NCBI GenBank assembly: GCA_013178285.1
Contig: JABLXD010000006.1
Location: forward strand, 1-61,172
Length of the DNA stretch: 61,172 nucleotides
Source of the DNA: Methanofastidiosum sp.
GTDB taxonomy: Archaea > Methanobacteriota_B > Thermococci > Methanofastidiosales > Methanofastidiosaceae
Direction: 5' to 3'
Positions 7,662 through 16,553 of the stretch are shown piece after piece. Positions within the stretch are counted from its first letter, which is position 1, and the number at the start of each line of letters is the position of its first letter. Under the pieces are notes generated by a model that saw only the letters and a list, made by a program, of their open reading frames with translations, was not told the DNA's origin and did not search any database. The translations under genes and the position numbers were made by a program.

Positions 7662-9842
7662 TCATCCATATTTTTTCAAAAACTTTTTTGTATCCTCTGT
7701 ATCCATCCAGCCTTTATCCAACATCTTTATGATTTCTTCTATCCTATCAACTTGTCTTAGTAATCTTTCCTTTGTTTCTCCTTCTTCAACTTTTACCTGA
7801 ATAAATCCGCTTAAGATGGCCAAAGGATTTCTTATGTGATCAATTAAGTGTGCAAAATATTCTATATTCTCATCAATTTGCTTCTTGACCTTCTTCTTCA
7901 TGGTAATATCTTCAGAGACTTTTATGTAATTTGTAATTTCACCTTTCTCATTTCTTACCGGAGATATTGTTGCATATTCCCAGTAATATTCGCCATCCTT
8001 CTTTCTATTATGGAATTCCCCTTTCCATGTTGAGCCCGATGAGATTGTGTCCCAAAGACTTGAATAAAATTCAGGAGGTAAGAAATTTGACTTTAGCACC
8101 CTAAGGTTTTCACCGATTATCTCTTGATTTGTGTATCCAGTAACTTCACTAAACTTAGGATTCACATATTCTATTTTTCCCTCTATATCTGTTATTACAA
8201 CTATGCCAGGGCCTTGATCTATCGCCATGTAAACTTTCTTTAGTTCGTCTTGGGCTAATTTTGCTTCAGTTATATCCCTAATAGTTTCAATTGCTCCAAT
8301 AATATTGCCACTGGAATCGTGGAGTACAGTCGCCTTGGCCCACACATAAAACTTTTCTCCTTTTGTATTGAAAACTTTAGTTTCACCTTCAATTGTATCT
8401 CCATCCTTAGTCAAAAAATCATAATTTCCTTCGAACTCTATTTGAGGATCCAATACCAAATCGACTAATGCTGGGCGGCGCTCTCCATAGAAAGGCATTG
8501 CATATTCATAATTATTTTTTCCTAAAATATCTTGAGATTTTATGCCCGTCATCTCTTCTATCTTTTTATTCCAAGATAGTACTTTTCTATCGATATCTAT
8601 AGAAAAAGTTGGATCTGGTAAGGAATCAACTATATTTTGTAATAGATGTTTTGAGTCTATAATCTCCTTATTAGCCCTTTTTCTATTAGTAATGTCATGA
8701 ACAATTCCGATGTAGCCAAGGACTTCATTTTTTGAATTTGACCAAAGTGAGGAAGAGAATAAACAATCTATTTCTTTTCCATCTTTTCTTTTCAGTTTTA
8801 CTTCATAATCTCTTACCGATTTTTTTTGTTCAACTTCCTTTCTAAATTCATCTCTTTCTTTTGGATTTACATAAAACTCAGTTATTTTGGATCCAATAAG
8901 TTCATCAAGTGCACACCCTAAAAGATCTGATGCAGCTTTGTTTGCTTCAATTATGGTTCCATCTATTTTTGAAGCCCAAATTGCATCCATTGAACCTTCA
9001 AATAGGCATCTTATCCTCTGCTGACTTTCTTTAAGTTGTTCTTCTGACTTTCTTTTATCGGTTATATCTAACCCGATGCATACAACATACTCGACATCAC
9101 CATGGGAATTTAAAAGAGGGGTTTTAGTAATCTTAAGTAATCTTTTGTTTCCTCTAGCATCAGGTGCCCATTCCTCTGCGTGAATTGTCTTTCTTTGAGA
9201 AAAGACTTCGTTGTTACCTTTTATGCAGATTTCAGCGACATCATTAGGTAAAAAATCATTAAGATTTCTATTTTCTAAGTATTCTTTACTATGCCCTAAA
9301 AAATCAGCATGTGATTTATTTACTATCCCATATGTTTCTTTATCCTTTAGATACCAAATATGGGCCCCTATATTATCTAAAAGCAAAGACATTTCTAGAT
9401 TTTTTAATTCTAGATTTCTTTCATACGCTCTTCGATAAGAGATATCTTCTATTATACAAAAAATATCGGGAGTCTCCTCGCCATACTTATTACCAATCCT
9501 TGCAGAAAAACAAACGTCAATTTTTGATTTGCTTTTTTTGAGTATTTGAAATTCTATACCAAAAATACTATCAAAAGTTTCTAGTTTTTTTACTGAATTT
9601 AAGAAGAGACTCTTATTTTCTAGGCATATAAACTCTAAAAAACTCTTTCCGATTACTTCATTCCTTTCGTAATCAAAGGTATCCAAAAATTGTTGGCTTA
9701 CTTCATGAATAATATATTCTTGATTAATAATAACTGAAGGTATAGGAATGCTATCGTATAGTTCGTACAAATAGTCCAAAACTTCAATTGAACTTCCATT
9801 ATCTGCAATGGTAGAATACTTAGATTTTAAATCAGGAGACAT
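7662..9842 (-). CDS. Five-PAS-domain sensor protein with a kinase-like dimerisation end but no ATPase domain
   Basis: A soluble 726-residue signalling protein. Five PAS domains run in order at roughly residues 25-135, 145-265, 275-390, 398-518 and 530-645, several followed by PAC motifs (IGAIETIRDITEAK, NYIKVSEDIT). The last about 80 residues (EYFAHLIDHIRNPLAILSGF...LDKGWMDTEDTKKFLKKYG) resemble a histidine-kinase H-box helical hairpin, and this ending is a recurring one in methanogen PAS proteins. No HATPase_c motifs follow, so it cannot phosphorylate itself by the usual route. No membrane segments are visible, so it probably senses a cytosolic ligand or redox state. No response regulator is nearby. 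Confidence 0.85.
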   Translation of the reverse strand: MSPDLKSKYSTIADNGSSIEVLDYLYELYDSIPIPSVIINQEYIIHEVSQQFLDTFDYERNEVIGKSFLEFICLENKSLFLNSVKKLETFDSIFGIEFQILKKSKSKIDVCFSARIGNKYGEETPDIFCIIEDISYRRAYERNLELKNLEMSLLLDNIGAHIWYLKDKETYGIVNKSHADFLGHSKEYLENRNLNDFLPNDVAEICIKGNNEVFSQRKTIHAEEWAPDARGNKRLLKITKTPLLNSHGDVEYVVCIGLDITDKRKSEEQLKESQQRIRCLFEGSMDAIWASKIDGTIIEANKAASDLLGCALDELIGSKITEFYVNPKERDEFRKEVEQKKSVRDYEVKLKRKDGKEIDCLFSSSLWSNSKNEVLGYIGIVHDITNRKRANKEIIDSKHLLQNIVDSLPDPTFSIDIDRKVLSWNKKIEEMTGIKSQDILGKNNYEYAMPFYGERRPALVDLVLDPQIEFEGNYDFLTKDGDTIEGETKVFNTKGEKFYVWAKATVLHDSSGNIIGAIETIRDITEAKLAQDELKKVYMAIDQGPGIVVITDIEGKIEYVNPKFSEVTGYTNQEIIGENLRVLKSNFLPPEFYSSLWDTISSGSTWKGEFHNRKKDGEYYWEYATISPVRNEKGEITNYIKVSEDITMKKKVKKQIDENIEYFAHLIDHIRNPLAILSGFIQVKVEEGETKERLLRQVDRIEEIIKMLDKGWMDTEDTKKFLKKYG

Positions 9843-9927
9843 CCAAAATTTTTTTTAGAAGTGGTTTATTAAACTTTTTGATTGTCTTTGAAAATATCGC
9901 AAATAGTCAATTGTTAATCAATTTTAT

Positions 9928-10311
9928 CTAGTTAAGATTTTTCAAAGTCTTTAGAGTTAAAATATGTATACTAACCCCAAAACCTATACTTAAAAGAAGA
10001 ATTCCCAAATGAAAATTTTGTAACAAATATATTGAACTGCCAATCATAGCCCATAAAAATATCAAACTCCCAATCTTTGTTCCCCTTTTAACTGCCCCAT
10101 AATTGATATAATTATAGATAAATGAGCCAAATAATTTATGATTAATTAACCAATCGTGCAGGCGCTTTGAACTGCGAATATAGCAAAATGAACTAAGTAA
10201 CAAGAAAGGTGTTGTAGGTAAAACCGGAACAAAAATCCCCACAATCCCTAAAGCTAAGGAGGTAGATCCTGTAAAAATTAATGCGTATTTTTTGACTGAG
10301 TTTGTTATCAT
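9928..10311 (-). CDS. DUF454 (YbaN-like) small membrane protein
   Basis: A 127-residue protein with about three membrane helices. The pattern GIVGIFVPVLPTTPFLLLSSFCYIRSSKRLHDWLINHKLFG is the recognisable core of DUF454/YbaN inner-membrane proteins. The function is unknown. It sits between the PAS sensor and catalase genes, with about 75 bases to catalase, and is transcribed in the same direction as both. Confidence 0.85.
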   Translation of the reverse strand: MITNSVKKYALIFTGSTSLALGIVGIFVPVLPTTPFLLLSSFCYIRSSKRLHDWLINHKLFGSFIYNYINYGAVKRGTKIGSLIFLWAMIGSSIYLLQNFHLGILLLSIGFGVSIHILTLKTLKNLN

Positions 10312-10385
10312 GATTTCTATTTTCCTTTTTTAATAAATGAAGGGTTGAGATAACCCATCCCTTCAAAACATACTTCCTAAATTAT

Positions 10386-11849
10386 TTATTTAACTTCGTC
10401 TAGTGAAATCCCTAAAGCATCGGCCACTCCCTTTCCATAAGCAGGGTCAGCTTTAAGACAGTTTCCAATGTGCCTGATTTTGACAAATTTTGGAGCGTCT
10501 CCCATAGCACGTGCAGTATTTTCAAATAATGCTTTTTGCTGTTCTGGAGTCATTAATCTAAACAAGAGCCGAGGCTGAGTGTAGTAATCATCGTCGTCTT
10601 CTCTAAAATTCCAATTGTCTGCTGGACCAGTTATTGGAAGAGGCGGGTCTCTAAACTCTGGCTGCTCCTGCCATTCCCCATAGCTATTGGGTTCATAGCC
10701 AATTGTGCTTCCTGCGTTATTGTTTACCCTCATTTGCCCATCTCTATGGTAACTGTTTACGGGGCATCTAGGTGCATTTACCGGTATCTGGTGGTGATTA
10801 ACTCCGAGCCTGTAACGTTGTGCATCTCCATAAGAGAACAACCTACCTTGAAGCATTCTATCTGGAGAAAATCCTATCCCTGGAACAACATTTGCTGGAT
10901 TAAATGCTGCTTGTTCAACTTCTGCAAAGTAGTTGTCAGGGTTTTTGTTTAATTCAAAATACCCAACTTCGATCAGTGGAAAGTCTTTCTTATACCATAT
11001 CTTTGTTAAATCGAAAGGATTATATGGCATATTATTTGCCTGTTCTTCAGTCATTACTTGGATATACATCTTCCATTTAGGGAAATCCCCTCGCTCAATG
11101 CTCTCATAAAGGTCACGCTGATGACTTTCACGATCCTTACCAATTATAGCTTCGGCTTCTGCATCTGTCAAGTTTTTAATTCCTTGTTGAGTGGTAAAAT
11201 GGAATTTGACCCATACCCGCTCATTCTTAGCATTAATCATGCTGAAAGTATGGCTGCCAAAACCGTGCATGTGTCTATAAGATACAGGAATCCCCCTATC
11301 GCTCATAGTGATTGTGACTTGATGTAATGCTTCAGGGAGAGATGTCCAAAAGTCCCAGTTGTTCTTTGCACTTCTCATATTAGTACGAGGGTCACGCTTT
11401 ACTACGTGATTTAAATCTGGGAATTTTAGTGGATCTCTAAGGAAAAATACGGGAGTGTTGTTCCCAACAAGGTCCCAGTTACCTTCTTCTGTATAGAACT
11501 TCAAGGCAAATCCACGTATATCACGTTCTGCATCTGCAGCGCCTCTTTCACCTGCAACTGTTGAAAAACGGGCAAACAGGTCAGTCTTCTTCCCAATCTC
11601 TGAGAAAATTTTTGCTTTTGTGTATCTTGTTATGTCATGAGTTACAGTAAAAGTGCCATACGCACCAGAACCTTTTGCATGCATCCTTCTCTCAGGTATT
11701 ACTTCCCGGTCAAAGTGGGCAAGCTTTTCAAGATACCAGACGTCTTGGAGTAAGATGGGACCTCTCTGGCCGGCAGTCATAGAGTTTTGATTATCAGGCA
11801 CAGGTGCACCTGCAACTGTAGTCAGTTTTTTCTTATTTTTTTCTTCTAT
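10386..11849 (-). CDS. katA: Monofunctional haem catalase; start probably a non-AUG codon
   Basis: Small-subunit, clade 3-type catalase converting hydrogen peroxide to water and oxygen. Visible motifs are [14 protein letters not shown] (catalytic His), [14 protein letters not shown], and the proximal haem ligand tyrosine in [14 protein letters not shown]. With a GTG start at 11801 the protein is 471 residues, but the frame is open upstream and encodes [11 protein letters not shown], the conserved catalase N-terminus. It has no ATG, GTG or TTG before a stop. A perfect GGAGGT at 11856-11861 lies 6 bases before an in-frame AUA (11847-11849), so I extend the gene there (487 residues). Oxidative-stress defence in a presumably anaerobic methanogen. 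Possible horizontal origin is inference. Confidence 0.93.
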   Translation of the reverse strand: MEEKNKKKLTTVAGAPVPDNQNSMTAGQRGPILLQDVWYLEKLAHFDREVIPERRMHAKGSGAYGTFTVTHDITRYTKAKIFSEIGKKTDLFARFSTVAGERGAADAERDIRGFALKFYTEEGNWDLVGNNTPVFFLRDPLKFPDLNHVVKRDPRTNMRSAKNNWDFWTSLPEALHQVTITMSDRGIPVSYRHMHGFGSHTFSMINAKNERVWVKFHFTTQQGIKNLTDAEAEAIIGKDRESHQRDLYESIERGDFPKWKMYIQVMTEEQANNMPYNPFDLTKIWYKKDFPLIEVGYFELNKNPDNYFAEVEQAAFNPANVVPGIGFSPDRMLQGRLFSYGDAQRYRLGVNHHQIPVNAPRCPVNSYHRDGQMRVNNNAGSTIGYEPNSYGEWQEQPEFRDPPLPITGPADNWNFREDDDDYYTQPRLLFRLMTPEQQKALFENTARAMGDAPKFVKIRHIGNCLKADPAYGKGVADALGISLDEVK

Positions 11850-11890
11850 TTTAAAACCTCCACTCTATTCTTATTTTTGAAATACTATTA

Positions 11891-11936
11891 TTTTACTGAC
11901 ATTCAGTTAAAATAGGTTATGGTAATACTTTAAAGA
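11891..11936 (-). promoter_or_regulatory. Catalase promoter and overlapping inverted repeat
   Basis: On the bottom strand a TATA-like TCTTTAAAG lies at 11928-11936, placing the transcription start near 11904. An inverted repeat ACTGA-CAT-TCAGT at 11895-11907, extended by flanking T/A runs with one mismatch, covers that start. This is where an archaeal repressor operator would block transcription. Confidence 0.4.
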
Positions 11937-11984
11937 AAAAATAATAAAAAGTCAATAATTTTTAATTCTAATTAATAATCAATA

Positions 11985-13253
11985 TTATTTAATAAAGTTT
12001 ATTTTCTCTTCCTTACCTTTTAAGAGAATATTTGTCTCATATGGCTTTGTTCGTACGATTACTTTTCCGTTCTTAATGACAAGATATCTTCTGGCAACTA
12101 GCCTTATTGTATCAATTGCTGTTGGTGCATCAAAAACTACTAGATCAGCAGGATTTCCAATTTTAATCCCGTAATCTGTTGCTCCAAATGCTTTAGCGGG
12201 ATTTGTTGTAATCATCTCAATTAATCTCATCATTTCATTGTATCCGGACATCTGCCCATAATGGACAAAGACAAATGCTGCCTGGAGTGGATCTCCAAGA
12301 CCCAGAGGGTACCAAGGGTCCATTATAGAGTCATCAGCGACGCAAACGTTAATTCCCATTGAATCCATTTCTTTTACTCGGGTATGGCCTCTTCTTTTTG
12401 GATATGTGTCAAATCTAGCCTGCAGAACAGAATTATCGAGAGGATTTGTCACCATATTTAACTCTGCCCTCTTAATCCATCCAAGAAGTTTGAAGGCATA
12501 AGCATTGTTATAAGAATGCATTGCTGTTGTGTGGCTAGCCGTAACTTTTCCTTGATAATTGTTCTTTATTGTTTCTGCAGCTAAAACTTCTACAAATCTT
12601 GAGTGATCATCATCAGTTTCATCTATGTGAAGGTCAACCATTTTCCCAACTTCTTTTCCTAGAGAAACAGCAAATGTAGCATCCTTTACACCATCTTCTC
12701 TTGTCCACTCATAGTGGGGTATTCCGCCAACTACATCTGCTCCTTTTTCCATGGCTTTCCTCATAAGCTCCTCCCCATCTGGGTAGGAAAAGATTCCTTC
12801 TTGTGGGAAGGCTACTATCTGTAAATCAATATAATCTTTGAACTCTTCTTTTAAATCTAAAATTGCTTTGAATGCATTTAAAGAAGGATCACATACATCT
12901 ACATGAGTCCTCACTCTTGTTACGCCATTTGCAAGCTCCCATTTCAGTGCTTTTCTCACTCTACTCTTTACATCTTCTTTAGTTAGGCTCTTTTTTCTTT
13001 CTGCCCATATTTCAATTCCCTCTAAAAGGGAGCCCCCAAGATTAAATCTTGGTTCGCCTACAGTAAGAGCTGCATCCATGTGGACATGAATTTCAACTAA
13101 AGGTGGAGAAACAAATCGCCCTTGTAGGTCAATTTCTTCATCGCCTTTTGCACTTATACTCTTCTTTATCTCTGAAAATTTCCCACCGTTAATCCCAATA
13201 TCAACTAGGTAATTGTTATCACTTAATCTAGCGTTTCTCAAAATTAGATCCAT
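11985..13253 (-). CDS. codA: CodA-type cytosine (or 5-methylcytosine/isoguanine) deaminase
   Basis: Amidohydrolase of 422 residues closely patterned on bacterial CodA: HVHMD (metal ligands His56, His58), AFPQ (Gln151), DLHIDETDD (His209, Glu212), TASHTTAMHSYN (His241) and DDSIMDPWYPLG (catalytic Asp308). Such enzymes hydrolyse the exocyclic amine of cytosine and related bases, feeding uracil salvage. The residue aligning with E. coli Asp314 is Ser309 and the preceding His is Asp307, so substrate preference may differ from cytosine. It is divergent from the trkH gene and has no permease beside it. Family assignment is firm; the exact substrate is open. Confidence 0.9.
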   Translation of the reverse strand: MDLILRNARLSDNNYLVDIGINGGKFSEIKKSISAKGDEEIDLQGRFVSPPLVEIHVHMDAALTVGEPRFNLGGSLLEGIEIWAERKKSLTKEDVKSRVRKALKWELANGVTRVRTHVDVCDPSLNAFKAILDLKEEFKDYIDLQIVAFPQEGIFSYPDGEELMRKAMEKGADVVGGIPHYEWTREDGVKDATFAVSLGKEVGKMVDLHIDETDDDHSRFVEVLAAETIKNNYQGKVTASHTTAMHSYNNAYAFKLLGWIKRAELNMVTNPLDNSVLQARFDTYPKRRGHTRVKEMDSMGINVCVADDSIMDPWYPLGLGDPLQAAFVFVHYGQMSGYNEMMRLIEMITTNPAKAFGATDYGIKIGNPADLVVFDAPTAIDTIRLVARRYLVIKNGKVIVRTKPYETNILLKGKEEKINFIK

Positions 13254-13327
13254 ACACCCACCACCTAAAATTTATTTTCAGTTAATATAAATCTAATCTT
13301 AATCAGGTCAAATAAGATAAAGAAATA

Positions 13328-13336
13328 TATATAAAA
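13328..13336 (+). promoter_or_regulatory. TATA box of trkH; transcript probably leaderless
   Basis: TATATAAAA is centred 28 bases before the ATG at 13360, and no ribosome binding site precedes that ATG. The transcription start should fall at or next to the start codon. Confidence 0.5.
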
Positions 13337-13359
13337 GAAAATAAATCATTAAAAATTAG

Positions 13360-14688
13360 ATGAATAAATTCAATTTAGGGAAAATATGGGATTATCTTAC
13401 TCCAATTCAATTGCTTGTAATAGGTTATCTTTCTATATCCATTATTGGTTCACTTTTGCTTTCTCTTCCTATATCATCTTCATCAGGTATGTCTCAAAGA
13501 TACATTGATGCTCTCTTCACGTCTACTTCCGCATCTACAACAACTGGCCTTATAGTTGAAGACACAGGCAGTTACTACTCAATTTTTGGTCAAACAGTGA
13601 TTATGTTACTTTTCCAGATTGGTGCACTTGGGTATATGATTGGAGTTACACTGATGGTCTTGGGGCTTGGGGGTAAAATTTCCATCACAGATAGAATGTT
13701 ATTAAGAGAATCTGTTAAGAGACCCACGACATTAGATATGGTTTGGTTTGTCAAAGTAATAACAATAATTACATTCACCATTGAGGCTTTGGGCGCCTTA
13801 GTTCTTTCAGTTTATTGGTCAAGGGATTTTGGATTTATTAAAGGATTATATCTGGGGATTTTTCACTCTGTTTCAGCATTCTGCACTGCAGGATTTTCTT
13901 TATTTAAAGATGGATTTATCGGATATCAAAACAGTATCTTACTTAATGTAACAATCAGTATTCTATGTATACTTGGTGCAATAGGATTTTTTGTTATCTA
14001 TGACGTCCTAAGATTTGGGAAAGCTTCATATAATAAAGAACAGGAGAAACTCTCTGTCTATACCAAATTTAGCTTTTTACTTACTGCAGTCTTAATATTG
14101 ATTGGATTTGCCATTATATTTTTATCAGAAGGCGGATCTTTAATGGCTTCTATGTTTCAGTCAATATCCTCTTCAACTACAACTGGATTCAATAGCGTTG
14201 ATATTTCCATTATGGGATTACCAAGTCTTTTTATTATGATGATCTTGATGTTCATAGGGGCCTCTTCTGGAGGAACTGGAGGGGGTATCAAGACAAGCAC
14301 TTTTGGAGTATTGATTTTATTCACTTATTACCTTTTGAAAGGTAAAAAGGATGTAAATATCTTCAAGCGAGTAATAGCTTCTGAAAAAATGGAAAAGTCA
14401 TTTGGGATCTTTATAACATCCTTGATCTTTATTGTCGTTGCTCTTCTCATATTACTTTTCAGCGAAAAATTTACTTTCATTGAGCTTCTTTTTGAAGTAG
14501 TTTCAGCTCTTGGTACTGTTGGGCTTTCTCTTGGGATAACACCGTACCTTAGTTCAGTTGGGAAAATAGTTATCATATCCCTCATGCTCATAGGCAGGAT
14601 AGGGCCACTGGCCATAGGATTTTCACTATTGGGCAAACAGAAGGAAATATCTTTTAAATATCCAAAGGCAGATATCTTTGTTGGATAA
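13360..14688 (+). CDS. trkH: TrkH/KtrB-family potassium transporter, membrane subunit
   Basis: Ion-conducting subunit of a K+ uptake system in the cytoplasmic membrane, 442 residues with about ten helices arranged as four M1-P-M2 repeats. The selectivity loops with their central glycines are visible as STTTGLIV, CTAGFSLF, STTTGFNS and GTVGLSLG. The GASSGGTGGGIKT stretch after the third repeat is the intramembrane gate loop. It is followed by and overlaps trkA. Together they form a two-gene uptake system gated by nucleotide binding in TrkA. Confidence 0.93.
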   Translation: MNKFNLGKIWDYLTPIQLLVIGYLSISIIGSLLLSLPISSSSGMSQRYIDALFTSTSASTTTGLIVEDTGSYYSIFGQTVIMLLFQIGALGYMIGVTLMVLGLGGKISITDRMLLRESVKRPTTLDMVWFVKVITIITFTIEALGALVLSVYWSRDFGFIKGLYLGIFHSVSAFCTAGFSLFKDGFIGYQNSILLNVTISILCILGAIGFFVIYDVLRFGKASYNKEQEKLSVYTKFSFLLTAVLILIGFAIIFLSEGGSLMASMFQSISSSTTTGFNSVDISIMGLPSLFIMMILMFIGASSGGTGGGIKTSTFGVLILFTYYLLKGKKDVNIFKRVIASEKMEKSFGIFITSLIFIVVALLILLFSEKFTFIELLFEVVSALGTVGLSLGITPYLSSVGKIVIISLMLIGRIGPLAIGFSLLGKQKEISFKYPKADIFVG

Positions 14689-14701
14689 GAGAAGTGATTT
14701 A

Positions 14702-15364
14702 ATGAAACAGTTTGTAGTTATTGGTCTTGGAAATTTTGGGGTAAATGTTGCAACTGCCCTCCACAAACTAGGAAATCAAGTGCTAGTTCTAGATGAATCG
14801 GAAAGAAAAGTTGAGCAGATTAAAGATCTAGTTACACAAGCAATTGTAGCAGATGCAACAGATAAGAAGGTGCTAACAGAATTTGTGGATAAATCTATCG
14901 ATGCTGCCATAGTATGTATGAGAGACAACATTGAAGCTAGTGTAATGATTACTTTATACCTAAAGGATCTGGGTGTTGAAAAGATAGTCGCAAAGGCGAT
15001 AAATGAGGACCATGGCCGTATTTTGGAGCTAGTTGGAGCTACAAAGATCATATACCCTGAAAAAGATGTTGCAATTGAACTTGCTGAAACCTTAACAACT
15101 CCAAACCTTATAAATTGGCTTCCTGTCGAACCTGACTATAAAATCTTTGAATTAAAAGCCCCAAAAGAGTATGTGGGGAAGACCCTTGGCGAGCTAAAAT
15201 TGGATGATAATTATGGAGTCCAGGTCATAGCGGTAAAGGAAGGGCCAAAGGGGCCATTTCATTTGATCCCTGGAGGAAGCTTTACCATAACTGAAAATAG
15301 CTCTCTTGCTATCATAGGCAAAAATGAGGATATCGCTAAACTAAAATCAAATAATAAAGTATAA
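14702..15364 (+). CDS. trkA: TrkA/KtrA regulatory subunit of potassium transporter (RCK domain)
   Basis: Cytosolic 220-residue partner of TrkH. An RCK_N Rossmann domain (VVIGLGNFGVNVATAL, then VLDESERKVEQI) binds nucleotide, and residues about 140-215 are an RCK_C domain (VGKTLGELKLDDNYGVQVIAV). The frame is open from 14678 within trkH, but the ATG at 14702 gives the standard MKQFVVIGLGNFG start and has GTGAT upstream, so I place the start there, 13 bases after the trkH stop. The genes are translationally close and act as one complex. Confidence 0.92.
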   Translation: MKQFVVIGLGNFGVNVATALHKLGNQVLVLDESERKVEQIKDLVTQAIVADATDKKVLTEFVDKSIDAAIVCMRDNIEASVMITLYLKDLGVEKIVAKAINEDHGRILELVGATKIIYPEKDVAIELAETLTTPNLINWLPVEPDYKIFELKAPKEYVGKTLGELKLDDNYGVQVIAVKEGPKGPFHLIPGGSFTITENSSLAIIGKNEDIAKLKSNNKV

Positions 15365-15404
15365 CAAATAACTTTTTATTCTTTGATATCCAGTTATTGA
15401 TTGT

Positions 15405-15635
15405 ATGGACGATGAAGATAAAATACTCCTGGCAGGCATTGGAACTTTTGGAGCTTTGACTTATCTTGCTTTAAAAAAACTTAAGGAAAGTGAGGAATTA
15501 GAAGAAAGAGAAGAGGCTAAGAAAAAGACTGAAGACAACGAAATCTATGAAGAAACATATTCTCTTTCAAATGAAGAGGAAGAAGAGGTTCCAATCTACA
15601 AAGACATCCTAGAACTTCTTTTTGGTAGAAAGTAA
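15405..15635 (+). CDS. Small acidic protein with one N-terminal hydrophobic segment
   Basis: A 76-residue protein I do not recognise. A hydrophobic stretch (ILLAGIGTFGALTYLAL) at residues 7-23 is followed by a highly charged, mostly acidic region (KESEELEEREEAKKKTEDNE...NEEEEEVPIY). This looks like a small single-pass membrane-anchored protein with a cytosolic acidic tail. It lies 40 bases after trkA on the same strand and could be co-transcribed with it, but a functional link is only a guess. Confidence 0.55.
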   Translation: MDDEDKILLAGIGTFGALTYLALKKLKESEELEEREEAKKKTEDNEIYEETYSLSNEEEEEVPIYKDILELLFGRK

Positions 15636-15678
15636 GTAAATAGGAACTCTTTTAAAACATTTACTTTATACCACTCCA

Positions 15679-16542
15679 ATGGACAAAAAGCAAATAGGAG
15701 TTCTGGCAATAGTTGGTGCAAGCGTCATGTGGGCAATAGAGCCCATATTTGCAAAACTTGCTTATGCTAATTCTAGTGTTGTCCAGACATCAACATTCAG
15801 AGCTATATTTGTTACGATTGTTGCTTTGATTTACGCCCTTACTACAAATGGGAGAAATATCAAGATTTCAAAGAAAGAGTTTTCTGTAATATTTTATATC
15901 GCTGTTGTTGGAACGCTTGTTGCGGATCTATTATTCTATATTGCACTCACAAGAATTCCTGTACTAAACGCAGTTTTGATAGGGCATCTCCAGCCGATTT
16001 TTATTATATTGATCGGGTATTTTATTTTGAAAGATGAAAAACATTCAAAGTATGACTATGCAGGGATATTCATAATGATAATTGGGGCGCTGCTTGTAAC
16101 TACCCAAACTTTGCAGAATCTTCTTGTCTTAAGGATAGGAACTGTTGGGGACCTTTTGGTAGTTGGCGCAACTTTATCCTGGGCCACAACTGGAATAGTA
16201 GCAAGAAAATACCTAAAGACTATGAATTGCGGAATAATCACGTTTTACAGATTTTTAATTGCTGCGATATTCTTTTCAGTATATTTACTATTCATATCAG
16301 AGTTTCAATTTGGAAGTGTAAATCAGATAATAATTGGGATTATAGTTGGAGTCGGTTACATATTATACTATGAAGGACTCAAAAGAGTAAAAGCTGCCCA
16401 AGCTGGCGCTTTGGAGTTATCAACACCTTTCTTTGCTGCACTTCTAGGATTTCTAGTTCTTGGAGAACTTGTGACGCCAATGCAAATAGCAGGTATACTT
16501 ATCCTGTGTATAGGGGTTTATCTTCTTTCTAAAAAAGAATAG
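15679..16542 (+). CDS. EamA/DMT-superfamily transporter
   Basis: A 287-residue membrane protein with ten predicted helices in two repeated EamA halves. The first starts GASVMWAIEPIFAKLAY and the second GATLSWATTGIVARKYL, each with the conserved Trp/Pro-rich first helix. The final GELVTPMQIAGILILCIGVYLL is typical. DMT permeases export metabolites such as amino acids or import nucleotide sugars; the substrate is not predictable. It starts 43 bases after the small acidic gene on the same strand. Confidence 0.88.
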   Translation: MDKKQIGVLAIVGASVMWAIEPIFAKLAYANSSVVQTSTFRAIFVTIVALIYALTTNGRNIKISKKEFSVIFYIAVVGTLVADLLFYIALTRIPVLNAVLIGHLQPIFIILIGYFILKDEKHSKYDYAGIFIMIIGALLVTTQTLQNLLVLRIGTVGDLLVVGATLSWATTGIVARKYLKTMNCGIITFYRFLIAAIFFSVYLLFISEFQFGSVNQIIIGIIVGVGYILYYEGLKRVKAAQAGALELSTPFFAALLGFLVLGELVTPMQIAGILILCIGVYLLSKKE

Positions 16543-16553
16543 ATAAAAATAAA

